Shown here: positions 1-9,207 of the stretch, one piece after another | Layout: each line of letters opens with the position of its first letter | How positions within the stretch are numbered: position 1 is the first letter of the stretch | NCBI RefSeq assembly: GCF_025837155.1 | Contig: NZ_CP107549.1 | Span: forward strand, 4,340,001 to 4,404,000 | Direction: 5' to 3' | Length of the DNA stretch: 64,000 bases | DNA from: Pseudomonas sp. Z8(2022) | Lineage (GTDB): Bacteria > Pseudomonadota > Gammaproteobacteria > Pseudomonadales > Pseudomonadaceae | The notes under the pieces: generated by a model | Seen by the model: only the letters and a program-made list of their open reading frames with translations | The model's database searches: none | What the model was told of the DNA's origin: nothing | Position numbers and translations under genes: made by a program

Positions 1-458
1 ACCTGATGCCCCCCGAGGACCGCCAGGCTCTCGAGGATATGCCCGACATCAGCCACGACAGCCCCGAGGGTGACAGCACCTTCTACAGCGAAGGCGGCCT
101 GCGCCAGCAGGATCGTGACCTGCCCGCAGTGATGTACTCGACCAGGACCGTGCCCGCACTGAACGGCAAGGCCATCCGCCTGGGCGGCTATCCGGTACCA
201 CTGGAAAGCGACGCGAAAGGCAACAGCACCCTGTTCTTCCTAGTCCCCTACCCCGGCGCCTGCATCCATGTGCCGCCACCGCCGCCCAACCAGCTGGTGC
301 TTGTGCGCTATCCAAAGGGCATCCCGCTCGAGGACATCTACTCACCGCTGTGGGTCAGCGGCACGCTCAAGGTGGAAAGCATCAGCAACGAACTGGCCGA
401 TGCGGCCTACGCCATGGACGCCGGCGAAGTACGCTTGGTGACTGACGAAGACCTCTGA
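1..458 (+). CDS. DUF3299 domain protein, C-terminal part (5' end outside window)
   Basis: The reading frame is open to the left edge, so the first visible ATG at 6 is probably internal and the gene starts upstream. The visible ~150 residues match the conserved C-terminal half of DUF3299 proteins, a family of small exported or lipoprotein-like proteins of unknown function. The recognisable core is the GGYPVPL stretch followed by FLVPYPGACIHVPPPPPNQ, containing the family's single conserved Cys-Ile-His and the proline run. It ends at 458 with no obvious terminator. In many pseudomonads this family sits near ABC-transport genes, but the neighbours needed to judge that are outside the window. The family assignment is firm; the function is unknown. 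Confidence 0.8.
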   Translation, partial: LMPPEDRQALEDMPDISHDSPEGDSTFYSEGGLRQQDRDLPAVMYSTRTVPALNGKAIRLGGYPVPLESDAKGNSTLFFLVPYPGACIHVPPPPPNQLVLVRYPKGIPLEDIYSPLWVSGTLKVESISNELADAAYAMDAGEVRLVTDEDL

Positions 459-720
459 GCACCTGCTGTCCCCTGTCAAAGAGTTACACAGCATGAAAGC
501 TGCCGCCCTGATGTGCTCTGCCTGCCGTCCGCCGCTGCAGCGGCTGTCTGCAATAAGGACGGCGCCAAGCTGGTCAAGCTCCGAGTAGCTCCAGGCGGTC
601 TTTCTTGCCGATATCAGCCGTATACCGGGCGTCATCGCTACCTCGAGATGTCCAGCCAGAACAGCATGTAGGCCCAAAGCGCGCAGACGCGATTTCAAAG
701 GCACGGACCAAGGGAGGGCA
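459..720. other. Intergenic stretch without a recognisable gene
   Basis: About 260 bp between the DUF3299 gene and the gene remnant beside the insertion sequence. Open frames here are short and have no start signals or recognisable protein pattern. Nothing beyond non-coding or decayed sequence can be supported. Confidence 0.4.
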
Positions 721-996
721 TCATGGCCTCGAGGCTGCCTTTATCTGGGCGGCAATACCCGGAAGTGGGCGGAAGCTCTTGAGTATTTCCTTGAACTCGG
801 CTTCGGCCTGCTCGAAACGCGGGATGCCCTCGGCTTGTTGGGAGTCAAGGTTCAGCGATAACGAAGGCAGGTGTTCGGTAGCTGAAACATCGGCAACCAT
901 CCGGTAGGTTTCCGGGGGCTGCCAGTCTGGGTTGCCAGGATCACGGGCTTGATAGCGCGCTCCGATCAGACTGCCTTCGCGCCCTGCGAATGGCAC
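721..996 (-). pseudogene. 3' remnant of a gene cut by the IS element
   Basis: Directly beside the IS end, the minus strand keeps an open frame of about 92 codons. It looks like genuine protein: balanced composition, Pro- and Glu-rich stretches, and an ending that contains FKEILKSFRPLPG. There is no start codon with a ribosome site inside it; the frame simply runs in from the IS. The C-terminal pattern resembles the last helix of small DcrB-like or lipoprotein-type domains, but the family is not recognised. The gene's 5' part is missing or lies beyond the IS, and is not in the same frame there. It is most likely a dead gene fragment. Confidence 0.45.
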
Positions 997-1004
997 TGTA
1001 GTGG

Positions 1005-1868
1005 TCAACAATTCCCGGACACAGAATTGAGTTTTTCTTCCGCAACCGCCGGCGGTACGAAGCCGTTGTGCTGATGCGGCCTTATCCAGTTGTACCGCTG
1101 CATGAGGTAGCGGCCGATGTCCTGCTCGGCCAACGCTGTCGTCATGTAACCCACTGTCGGCACCCACTCCGTTTTCAGGCTACGAAACAGCCGCTCCATG
1201 GGCGAATTGTCGTAACAATTTCCCCTTCGGCTCATGCTCTGAATCATCCGATAGCGCCAGAGCCGTTGGCGGAAACCCCGGCTGCCATATTGGCTGCCCT
1301 GGTCGCTGTGAAACAGCACGCCTTGTGGTCTGCCACGCATCTCGTAAGCCCTGTCGAGCGCTTTGACGACCAGTTCCGCATCAGGCTTGGCGGACATCGC
1401 CCAACCCACCACTCTGCGGCTGTACAAGTCCAAGACCGCCGCCAGATAGCTCCATCGACCCTCTGCCCAGATATACGTGATGTCGCCACACCAGACCTTG
1501 TTTGGCGCAGCCACGGTGAACTTGCGATCAAGCACATTGGGAATGTCGGGGCGCTCGACCGTGGCCTTCTTGTACGCATGAGAACCGGGCTGTTTGCTGA
1601 TCAGTCCTTGTTCCTTCATCAATCTTCTGACTCTGAAACGCCCGACGTTAACGCCTTCATCCCGCAGCATGGCAACCAGACTGCGACTGCCCGCTGAGCC
1701 ACGACTTTGGTTGAACAGCTCGTTGACACGACTGCGTAGGTTCACTCGGCGGACATCGATATGACGCCGCCGGGCCAAGTGGGCGTAATAACAAGACCGG
1801 GGTAGCTCGAAGACTGAACACAACAGTTGAACAGGGTAGTGCTTTACCAACTGCCGAATCGACTTCAA
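1005..1868 (-). CDS. IS3-family transposase OrfB (DDE integrase core)
   Basis: 287 codons from the ATG at 1868; in IS3 elements the functional product is an OrfAB fusion made by -1 frameshifting. An N-terminal HTH_21-like region is followed by the rve integrase core. Catalytic residues are visible: the first Asp in WCGDITYI, the second in HSDQGSQYGS, and the Glu in SPMERLFRSLKTEW. The C-terminal NWIRPHQHNG motif is typical of the family. The start overlaps the end of OrfA by 4 bp. The frame is full length and intact. Confidence 0.9.
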   Translation of the reverse strand: MKSIRQLVKHYPVQLLCSVFELPRSCYYAHLARRRHIDVRRVNLRSRVNELFNQSRGSAGSRSLVAMLRDEGVNVGRFRVRRLMKEQGLISKQPGSHAYKKATVERPDIPNVLDRKFTVAAPNKVWCGDITYIWAEGRWSYLAAVLDLYSRRVVGWAMSAKPDAELVVKALDRAYEMRGRPQGVLFHSDQGSQYGSRGFRQRLWRYRMIQSMSRRGNCYDNSPMERLFRSLKTEWVPTVGYMTTALAEQDIGRYLMQRYNWIRPHQHNGFVPPAVAEEKLNSVSGNC

Positions 1869-2197
1869 CGTCTGCGCCCGTGTTCCTCGGCCATCAAGAG
1901 CGCAGTGGCCTCCTTTAATATTTTCTTCTCAAGCTCCAGCCGGTTGATACGGGCCTGAAGCTCCTGAATGGTCTGCTGCTCCGGTGTGAGCGCCTTGGCA
2001 GTGGGCGTAACGCCCCCGCGCTCCAGCTGCAACTGGGTAACCCAGCGGCGCAATAAGCTCTCACCTACATCGAGAGATCTGGCGGCCTCGGGACAGCTGT
2101 AGCCTTGGTCGAGCACCAGGCTGGCAGCCTCTCGCTTGAAAGTCGGGGTGAAGGTACGTCGTTGTCTGCTCATCGAACACCTCTGTATGGCGAGCAT
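1865..2197 (-). CDS. IS3-family transposase OrfA (helix-turn-helix)
   Basis: About 103-110 codons. The N-terminus is the usual IS3 OrfA pattern (RRTFTPTFKREAASLVLDQG, then an HTH with the SLDVGESLLRRWV recognition region). It is followed by a leucine-zipper coiled coil (LQARINRLELEKKILKEATALL) used for multimerisation and end binding. The upstream start at 2197 gives MLAIQRCSMSRQRR; the second Met, MSRQRRTF at about 2173, looks like the better start by family comparison. It overlaps OrfB at 1865-1868, consistent with production of an OrfAB fusion by frameshifting. Confidence 0.88.
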   Translation of the reverse strand: MLAIQRCSMSRQRRTFTPTFKREAASLVLDQGYSCPEAARSLDVGESLLRRWVTQLQLERGGVTPTAKALTPEQQTIQELQARINRLELEKKILKEATALLMAEEHGRRR

Positions 2198-2238
2198 TCT
2201 CGCCCTAAATGGGTGTCTGGGGTTAGTAGACCACTACA

Positions 2239-2338
2239 GTTTGCGCAGCGCGGTCAGTGGTGTGCCGCGACAGTAGCGAGCCAGCCGAATTTCCAGGGTG
2301 GCGAGCAGGAGAAGAGAGAGGATCAATCGGTTATTCAT
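2239..2338 (-). pseudogene. Possible 5' remnant of an exported-protein gene
   Basis: An ATG at 2338 on the minus strand has a good AAGGA ribosome site a few bases upstream. It starts a short frame (MNNRLILSLLLLA...) that looks like a signal peptide. The frame runs 33 codons into the IS end. It is not in frame with the remnant at 721-996 after removal of the IS, so the two may be halves of one gene with a small deletion, or unrelated. Low confidence. Confidence 0.3.
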
Positions 2339-2518
2339 GAAACATCCTTGTTGAATCAGTTGTCCGTTTAGCCTAGGCAGGCCCGTCAGGACGTATCTCA
2401 AAGCGCTATACGAACATATCTCACGCAAGGCATGCGGCCCAAACTCAGGTCACGACTATGCGAATCTCGTCATATCAGAGCTCAAGCGGGGCCCTGACCG
2501 AATGCATGCAGACTAGTG

Positions 2519-3766
2519 CTACGCTTGTTGAACCATCTTGCGGCCATGCGGAATCAACAACATCAAAACCAGCATCCCCAACACTCCCGCCCCAACGAAC
2601 AACCCCTCATACCCCAACGCCTTGGCCAGCACCCCGCTGCTGGCCCCAACGAAACCGGACAGCAGCAACTGCGCCGAGGCCTGCAGGGTGAAGTCAGCGC
2701 CTTCATGTTCCGGGCGGCACATGCGCATCATGGCGGCGAACAGGGCGACAGTGGACATGCCATCGGCCACCTGTTCGAACAGGGTCACGGCATAGACCAG
2801 GCCGGTGTTGGCGCCCTGCTCCACCAGCAAGGCAAGGGCCGCGATGCCGATTGCCTGCAGGGCGCCGAACAGGATCAAGGCACGCAGCACGCCGATACGT
2901 GCGTAGAGCAGGCCACCGAGCAAGGCGCCGCCGATGCCGGCCAGGCTGCTGATCAGGGTCAGTTGGCCTAGCGCTGCGGTACTCCAACCCTGATCCACCA
3001 GCATCGGTTTGATCATCGGTGAGCCCAACGAGTCGCCCAGCTTGAAGGTCAGGACCACCGCCAGCCACAGCAGCATGCCGGGTTGCGCCAACAGGCCACG
3101 GTAGTGATCCAGTAGCAGGCGCGGGCCGAAGGCACGCTCCGCCAAGGCGGGCTGGAAGGGCAGCACGCGGCGCTCGGGGAACAGCCAGATCGGCACGGTC
3201 ATCAAAAGGATCAGGCCAGCGAGCAGGCCAAGCGCCAGGTTCCAGCCCAGCGGGTCGATTACCAGCAGCAGGCCGCTGCCACTGACGATCATGCCGACCT
3301 TGTAACCGCCCACCTGCAGGCTGTTGCCCAGACCGCGCCAGCGCTCGGGCAGCAGGCGCACGGTGAGGCCATCGGTGGCCACGTCCTGCGTCGAGGCCAA
3401 CAGGTTGATCAGCAGCAACAGGCCGAGCAGCCACCATAGGCTGGTACCGAACAGGGTCTGCGGTGCCAGCAGCGCCAGCACGGCGACACAGCCAATCACC
3501 CCGCTCTGCAGCGGCAGGATCCAGCCACGGTGATGGCCGAGGCGGGGCGAGGCCAGACGGTCGATCCAGGGCGCCCACAACACTTTCAACAGCCAGGGTA
3601 GCGCCAGCAGTTTGAGCAGGCCGATCAGCGCCAGATCGACACCATGCTGGCGCAGCAACACCGGCAACGAGTGGGCGATCAGCCCCGAGGGCAGGCCCTG
3701 GGCGCAATAGAGCGAGGCCAGCAGCACCAGCGTGGCGTTGGACGGGCGAGAGGCGGTGGGCGACAT
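2519..3766 (-). CDS. MFS permease of the RhtX/FptX (AmpG-like) type
   Basis: A 415-residue, highly hydrophobic 12-helix protein. The N-terminal stretch LYCAQGLPSGLIAHSLPVLLRQHG, with LPWLLKVLWAPWIDR just after, is characteristic of the AmpG/RhtX/FptX branch, whose members import siderophores (rhizobactin, pyochelin) or muropeptides across the inner membrane. The substrate cannot be read from the sequence. The upstream TTG at 3784 is in frame, but the ATG at 3766 (MSPTASRP) is the more natural start. It stands alone, downstream of the IS and convergent with nothing obvious. A siderophore role would suit the TonB receptor at 62.6-64 kb, but the two are not linked. Confidence 0.7.
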   Translation of the reverse strand: MSPTASRPSNATLVLLASLYCAQGLPSGLIAHSLPVLLRQHGVDLALIGLLKLLALPWLLKVLWAPWIDRLASPRLGHHRGWILPLQSGVIGCVAVLALLAPQTLFGTSLWWLLGLLLLINLLASTQDVATDGLTVRLLPERWRGLGNSLQVGGYKVGMIVSGSGLLLVIDPLGWNLALGLLAGLILLMTVPIWLFPERRVLPFQPALAERAFGPRLLLDHYRGLLAQPGMLLWLAVVLTFKLGDSLGSPMIKPMLVDQGWSTAALGQLTLISSLAGIGGALLGGLLYARIGVLRALILFGALQAIGIAALALLVEQGANTGLVYAVTLFEQVADGMSTVALFAAMMRMCRPEHEGADFTLQASAQLLLSGFVGASSGVLAKALGYEGLFVGAGVLGMLVLMLLIPHGRKMVQQA

Positions 3767-3900
3767 GGCGGGCGCTCGCGGCAAAAGCGCAAGCCTAGTG
3801 GTTTGCGCCTGCGGGCGGCAACGAGGCGGTGGTTACAGTTCGTAGCTCGACTCGTCGCGGCTGAAGCCCCTCACACGAGGCAAGACGTTCGATCAGTTGC

Positions 3901-3953
3901 AGCCTGGATGCAATCCGGGGCCGTTGCCATCGCTCCCGGATTGCATCCAGGCT
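3901..3953. repeat. Palindromic intergenic repeat (GGATGCAATCC type)
   Basis: A 19-bp arm at 3901-3919 and its exact reverse complement at 3935-3953 are separated by 15 nt. Each arm is itself a small palindrome (CCTGGATGCAATCCGGG). The same design, with different arm sequence, recurs at 24313-24363 and 45790-45842. It lies just beyond the 3' end of znuA. Confidence 0.85.
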
Positions 3954-3983
3954 ACGTGAAAAACGTTCACGACGCCAAAGGTC

Positions 3984-4928
3984 TTACAGGCTATTCAGGC
4001 ACTCGGTCAGGCCGCCTGCCAGGTTTTCCAGCAGTTGTTCATAGCCGTTGGCACTGACTGGCAGGGCGCCGCCGAGGGCATCGAGTTCCGCCAGTTTCAC
4101 CGGCAAGCCGGCACTGAGGGTTTCGGCCAGGCGCGGGCGCAGCGGCGGCTCGCTGAATACGCAGCTCGGGCCGGTCTGTTGCAGCGTCTTGCGCATGGCA
4201 GCGACATGGCGCGCACCGGGCTGTACTTCGGTCAGCACGCTGAACACGCCGGCGTGCTTGAGGCCGTAGGCAGCCTCGAAATAGTCGAATGCTTCGTGGA
4301 AGACGAAATACGGCTTGCCCTGCAAAGCGGCCAGTTGCGGGCGAATGCGGCCATCGAGCGCATCCAGGCGCGCTTCGAAGGCTTGCAGATTGGCGGCGTA
4401 ACGCGCGGCGTTGGCGGCATCCAGCTTGGCCAGGTCGGCGGCCATGCGGGCGGCGATCACCTTGGCGTTGTCGGCGGCCAACCACAGGTGGGCATCCAGG
4501 CTGCCCGGACGGTGATCATGGTCATGACCAAGCTCATCGCTGGCATGTCCGTGACCATGATCATGCTCGTCTTGGTCATGATCGTGTTCGTCGTGGCTAT
4601 CGCCGAAGTGGCGCAGGGTCATGCCGGGCAGATCCTGCACCGCCACCTGGGGCTTGTCGCGGCTGCTCAGTACACGCGGTAGAAAACCCTCCATGTCCGG
4701 ACCGATCCAGTACAGCAGGTCGGCATCACGCACTCTCCGTACATCGGATGGGCGCAACGCATAGTGGTGCGGCGAGGCACCGGGCGGCAGCAGCACCTCG
4801 GGTTCGCCGATGCCGTCCTGCACTGCCGCGGCGATCAGTTGCAGCGGTTTGATACTGGTCAGAACACGCACCTCGGCCTGGGCGCAGGCGACGAAAAGCA
4901 GGGGTAAGAGACAGAAAAGACGTAACAC
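3984..4928 (-). CDS. znuA: Zinc ABC transporter periplasmic binding protein ZnuA
   Basis: 314 residues, cluster A-1 metal-binding protein. An N-terminal signal peptide ends near AQAEVRVLTSI. The family's PGASPHHY metal site is at about residues 48-56, a second ligand His is in LDAHLW near 147, and a third is in FVFHEAFDYF. A strongly His/Asp-rich loop occupies about residues 107-139 (repeats of HDHDH and HGHGH), the charged loop that marks zinc-specific members and is thought to capture Zn2+. It captures zinc for ZnuB/ZnuC encoded in the divergent operon. The shared intergenic region carries a Zur box, so it should be repressed when zinc is ample. The start at 4928 leads straight into the signal peptide. 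Confidence 0.95.
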   Translation of the reverse strand: MLRLFCLLPLLFVACAQAEVRVLTSIKPLQLIAAAVQDGIGEPEVLLPPGASPHHYALRPSDVRRVRDADLLYWIGPDMEGFLPRVLSSRDKPQVAVQDLPGMTLRHFGDSHDEHDHDQDEHDHGHGHASDELGHDHDHRPGSLDAHLWLAADNAKVIAARMAADLAKLDAANAARYAANLQAFEARLDALDGRIRPQLAALQGKPYFVFHEAFDYFEAAYGLKHAGVFSVLTEVQPGARHVAAMRKTLQQTGPSCVFSEPPLRPRLAETLSAGLPVKLAELDALGGALPVSANGYEQLLENLAGGLTECLNSL

Positions 4929-4955
4929 AGGGCATACCCGAAAGGAATTGAGCGG

Positions 4956-4968
4956 GTAATATAATAAC
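4956..4968. promoter_or_regulatory. Zur box between znuA and zur-znuCB
   Basis: GTAATATAATAAC is an imperfect palindrome (complement GTTATTATATTAC) fitting the gammaproteobacterial Zur consensus GTTATANTATAAC. It lies in the 66-bp gap between the divergent znuA and zur starts, where it can control both directions. A stronger relative lies at 48423-48435. Confidence 0.75.
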
Positions 4969-4994
4969 GTCTCTCTCTAGCGCCGTCCCTGCCC

Positions 4995-5476
4995 ATGACC
5001 GACACGCCTCTGGCTTCACGCCCACATGACCATTCCCGCTGCGTCAGCCATGCGCTGGCCGAAGCCGAAACCATCTGCGCTCGCCAGGGCCTGCGCCTGA
5101 CCGCCCTGCGCAAACGCGTGCTGGAACTGGTCTGGGCCAGCCACAAGCCGCTCGGCGCCTACGACATCCTCGGTGTACTGAGCGAGGAAGACGGTCGCCG
5201 CGCAGCGCCGCCCACCGTCTACCGGGCACTGGATTTTCTGCTGGAAAACGGCCTGGTGCACCGCATCGCCTCACTCAATGCCTTCATCGGCTGCAGCCAC
5301 CCCGAGCACCCGCATCAGGGCCAGTTCCTGATCTGCCGGGCGTGCCATGCTGCGACCGAGCTGGAGCAGCCCGCCATCAGCCGGGCCATCATCGATGGTG
5401 CGGCCGGCGTCGGTTTCGTCGTCGAAGGCCAGACTGTGGAAGTCGTCGGCCTCTGCGCGGGCTGCAAGGACGCAGC

Positions 5477-5480
<4 letters not shown>
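4995..5480 (+). CDS. zur: Zinc uptake regulator Zur (Fur family)
   Basis: 161 residues. A winged-helix DNA-binding half (LRLTALRKRVLELVWASHKPLGAYDIL, then PTVYRALDFLLENGLVHRI) is followed by the dimerisation half with the structural zinc site, two CxxC pairs (LICRACH and LCAGCK). The His/Cys-rich stretch IGCSHPEHPHQGQF supplies sensor ligands. The context is decisive for Zur rather than Fur: it is the first gene of zur-znuC-znuB, divergent from znuA, with a Zur box in the gap. Its ATG at 4995 is 27 bp past that box, so autoregulation is expected. Its last base overlaps the znuC start (ATGA). Confidence 0.93.
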
Positions 5481-6264
<784 letters not shown>

Positions 6265-6265
<1 letters not shown>

Positions 6266-7053
6266 TGCCCGACTTTCTTCTCAACGCCCTGCTCGCCGGC
6301 CTGGCGCTGGCCCTGGTGGCCGGCCCGCTCGGCTCCTTCGTGGTGTGGCGACGCATGGCCTACTTTGGCGACACCCTGTCCCACGCCGCCCTGCTCGGCG
6401 TGGCGCTCGGTCTGCTTCTCGACGTCAGCCCGACGCTCACCGTGACCGTCGGCTGCGTGCTGCTCGCCGTGCTGCTGGTTACCCTGCAGCAACGCCAGCC
6501 GCTGGCCTCCGATACCCTGCTGGGCATCCTCGCCCACAGCACCCTGTCGCTGGGCCTGGTGGCGCTGAGCTTCATGCATGACGTGCGCATCGATCTGATG
6601 AGCTACCTGTTCGGTGACCTGCTCGCCGTCAGCCCCATCGATCTGGCCTGGATCATCGGCGGCAGCGCGTTGGTGCTGGCACTGCTGGCGTGGCTGTGGC
6701 GTCCGTTGCTGGCGATCACCGTGCACGAGGAACTGGCACGGGTAGAAGGCCTGCCGGTAGCGGCGATCCGCCTGGCGCTGATGCTGCTGATCGCCGTGGT
6801 CATTGCCGTGGCGATGAAGATCGTCGGCGTGCTGCTGATCACCTCCCTGCTGATCATCCCCGCCGCCGCGGCCCAGCGCCACGCGCGTACGCCGGAGCAG
6901 ATGGCCGTGGGCGCCAGCCTGCTCGGGTTGCTGGCGGTGTGCTGCGGCCTGGCGCTGTCCTGGTATCAGGACACTCCGGCCGGCCCCTCCATCGTGGTCA
7001 GCGCTGCCGCACTGTTCCTGGCCAGCTTCGCCTTGCCCAAGCGCAACGGATGA
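6265..7053 (+). CDS. znuB: Zinc ABC transporter permease ZnuB
   Basis: 262 residues; the ATG at 6265 overlaps the znuC stop by one base. An ABC-3 family permease with about 8-9 hydrophobic segments. Near the N-terminus is the family motif RMAYFGDTLSHAALLGVALG, and near the end KIVGVLLITSLLIIPAAAA, the region that contacts the ATPase. It forms the membrane channel of the ZnuABC importer. It is the last gene of the zur-znuC-znuB operon; a small palindrome follows at 7080-7099. Confidence 0.94.
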
Positions 7054-7079
7054 TATTTCCGCCCTATTTCTCCCTATCG

Positions 7080-7099
7080 CTCTCCCATGAATGGGAGAG
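7080..7099. repeat. Short palindrome CTCTCCCAT/ATGGGAGAG downstream of znuB
   Basis: A 9-bp perfect inverted repeat with a 2-bp loop, in the gap between znuB and the lipoprotein gene. The same core occurs with 13-bp arms at 57661-57688, so it is a dispersed short repeat rather than a dedicated terminator. No T-run follows. Confidence 0.6.
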
Positions 7100-7177
7100 T
7101 GGAACCCTAACGGCGTGAAATCAGCGGTACGAAGCTGTATGATTGCGCGTTTTTTGCACAATTCGAGACGCGTTGTC

Positions 7178-8017
7178 ATGAAGTCGTTCGCTTTTCGTGG
7201 TCTTCCGCTTTTTCTGGTTCTGCTGCTGGCCGGCTGCCAGAACACGCAACAGCCCAGCTTGCCGCCGGTCGATGATCTGGTCCTTGCCTTCCGTCAGCTC
7301 GACCTGAGCCTGGCCGAAGAGCGTCTCGACGACGCGCGCAACCAGATCAACGCGTTGCAACAGCGCGCCGGCCGCGACACACGCCTGGAGCAATACCAGC
7401 GCCAGCTCGCCGAGGCCTACATGGAGCAGAGCCGGGAGGCACTGCAGCAGGGCGATCTGGATCGCGCCGCGCAGGCCCTGGGTCAGGCCCGCAGCCTGAT
7501 GCCACAGGCGCCAGCATTGAGTCACGACCTCAACCAGGCCATCGACAGTGCCCGCGCCGCCCGCCAGGCGGCAGCCGAACAGCAGGCGCGCGAGGCCAGC
7601 GCCAAGCTCGATGCCGAGCGCCAGGAACAACTGCGCCAGCAACGCCTGGCCAGCGAGCGCCAGGCCAGGGCAGCGATCGTGGCAACACCGGAGAACGAGG
7701 CGAAACCGCTGGTCGAGAGCAAGCCCTCAGCACGGCTGATCAACCCCGACGCGGCCACCAGCAGTGTGGCCTTGCCCATGCTCGACACCCAGGACAATGA
7801 AAATCTGCGCCGCCTGCTCGACAACGTGGCGGCGGATGTCGTGACCTTTCGCTGCGCCGTACGCATCGAAGTACGCGAGACCAAGGACTATCCCTGGGTC
7901 GCGGCGCTGCTCTCGGCACGCATCAAGAAGCTCGACCCGGGTTTCCGTCCGCAGTTGAGCCAGAAGATCGCGCCGCAGCAGGTACCGCGTCTGCTATTGA
8001 GTCCGCAGCGCCAGTGA
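7178..8017 (+). CDS. Lipoprotein with Glu/Gln-rich coiled-coil region
   Basis: 279 residues from the ATG at 7178 (MKSFAFRGLPLFLVLLLAGCQN), chosen because it gives a clean lipoprotein signal with lipobox LAGC; upstream in-frame codons would bury it. The mature part is largely alpha-helical and repeat-like: helical repeats rich in Ala, Gln, Leu and Arg at about 40-190, reminiscent of TPR or coiled coil, then a short globular C-terminus (VTFRCAVRIEVRETKDYPW). No characterised family is recognised. The position between znuB and metN matches PA5502 in P. aeruginosa as I recall it, so the gene is conserved in place, but its role is unknown. Confidence 0.8.
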   Translation: MKSFAFRGLPLFLVLLLAGCQNTQQPSLPPVDDLVLAFRQLDLSLAEERLDDARNQINALQQRAGRDTRLEQYQRQLAEAYMEQSREALQQGDLDRAAQALGQARSLMPQAPALSHDLNQAIDSARAARQAAAEQQAREASAKLDAERQEQLRQQRLASERQARAAIVATPENEAKPLVESKPSARLINPDAATSSVALPMLDTQDNENLRRLLDNVAADVVTFRCAVRIEVRETKDYPWVAALLSARIKKLDPGFRPQLSQKIAPQQVPRLLLSPQRQ

Positions 8018-8199
8018 AGCGAGGGCGCTGCCCAGCGCCGATCACTAATGCTGTTTTGTAATAATCATAGGCCAATAAAGATTTTCTCGGCCTAAGCACC
8101 GCCGGGTAGACTAGCGCCCTTTTGCGCCCACCCGGCGCCCGATGACCGGCCCCTTCTATCTCGAGGCCCGCCACTGAACATACCCAAAAGGTCGTTCGC

Positions 8200-9207
8200 G
8201 TGATCCAGTTTCAATCCGTCCACAAGGCCTACCGCGTCGCGGGCCGCGAGATTCCGGCGCTGCAGCCGACCACGCTGCAGGTCGGCAGCGGTCAGGTATT
8301 CGGCATCATCGGCCACTCCGGCGCCGGCAAGAGCACCCTGCTGCGCCTGATCAACCGCCTGGAAGAACCCTCCGGCGGGCGCATCGAGATCGACGGTGTC
8401 GACGTCACCGCCCTCGATGCCAATGGCCTGCGCCGCTTCCGTCAGCAGGTCGGGATGATCTTCCAGCACTTCAACCTGCTGTCGTCGAAGACCGTCGCCG
8501 ACAACATCGCCATGCCGCTGCGCCTGGCCGGCGAACTGAGCCGCGCCGAGATCGATGCACGCGTCGCCGAGCTGCTGGCGCGCGTCGGCCTGCAGGATCA
8601 CGCCAACAAGTACCCGGCGCAGCTCTCCGGCGGGCAGAAGCAGCGCGTCGGCATCGCCCGTGCACTCAGCACCCGACCGAAGATCCTGCTCTGCGACGAG
8701 GCCACCAGTGCCCTCGATCCGCAGACCACAACCGCCGTATTGCAGCTGCTGGCGGAGATCAACCGCGAACTGGGCCTGACCATCGTGCTGATCACCCACG
8801 AGATGGACGTGATCCGCCGCGTCTGCGACCGCGTTGCAGTGATGGATGCCGGCGTCATCGTCGAGGAAGGCCCGGTGGCCGAGGTGTTCCTGCACCCGCA
8901 GCATTCGACCACGCGACGCTTCGTGCAGGAGTCCGAGCACGTCGATGAAGCCGAGCAGCATGATGACTTCGCCCACGTTTCCGGCCGCATCCTGCGCCTG
9001 ACCTTCCAGGGCGAAGCCACCTATGCTCCGCTGCTGGGCACCGTGGCCCGTGAGACCGGGGTCGACTACAGCATCCTCGCCGGTCGTATCGACCGCATCA
9101 AGGACACCCCCTACGGCCAGCTCACCCTGGCCCTGACCGGTGGCGACATCGACGCCGCGCTGGCGCGCTTCGGCGCCGCCGACGTGCATCTGGAGGTACT
9201 GCGCTGA
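8200..9207 (+). CDS. metN: Methionine ABC transporter ATPase MetN
   Basis: 335 residues, GTG start at 8200 (MIQFQSVHKAYRV). ABC ATPase core: Walker A GHSGAGKST at about 38-46, signature LSGGQKQR near 141, Walker B ILLCDEATSALDP near 165, switch ITHEMDV. The C-terminal ~75 residues form the NIL regulatory domain (RLTFQGEATYAPLL onward), through which MetN is inhibited by cytoplasmic methionine. It overlaps metI by one base. Together with MetI and MetQ it imports D/L-methionine. Confidence 0.93.
   Translation: MIQFQSVHKAYRVAGREIPALQPTTLQVGSGQVFGIIGHSGAGKSTLLRLINRLEEPSGGRIEIDGVDVTALDANGLRRFRQQVGMIFQHFNLLSSKTVADNIAMPLRLAGELSRAEIDARVAELLARVGLQDHANKYPAQLSGGQKQRVGIARALSTRPKILLCDEATSALDPQTTTAVLQLLAEINRELGLTIVLITHEMDVIRRVCDRVAVMDAGVIVEEGPVAEVFLHPQHSTTRRFVQESEHVDEAEQHDDFAHVSGRILRLTFQGEATYAPLLGTVARETGVDYSILAGRIDRIKDTPYGQLTLALTGGDIDAALARFGAADVHLEVLR

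Larger units (their letters stand above)
997..2238 (-). mobile_element. IS3-family insertion sequence, about 1.24 kb
   Basis: The ends are inverted repeats: TGTAGTGGTC at 997 and its complement GACCACTACA ending at 2238. The similarity continues inward imperfectly, with GGACAC on the left facing AGACAC (read inward) on the right. Each side also has an outer matching AC/GT, so the true boundary could be 995-2240. Inside are two overlapping minus-strand frames in the orfA/orfB arrangement of the IS3 family. No direct target duplication is visible in the immediate flanks, and the sequences on either side do not rejoin into one frame, so a deletion or rearrangement next to the element is likely. 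Both transposase frames are intact, so it may still be active. Confidence 0.85.
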
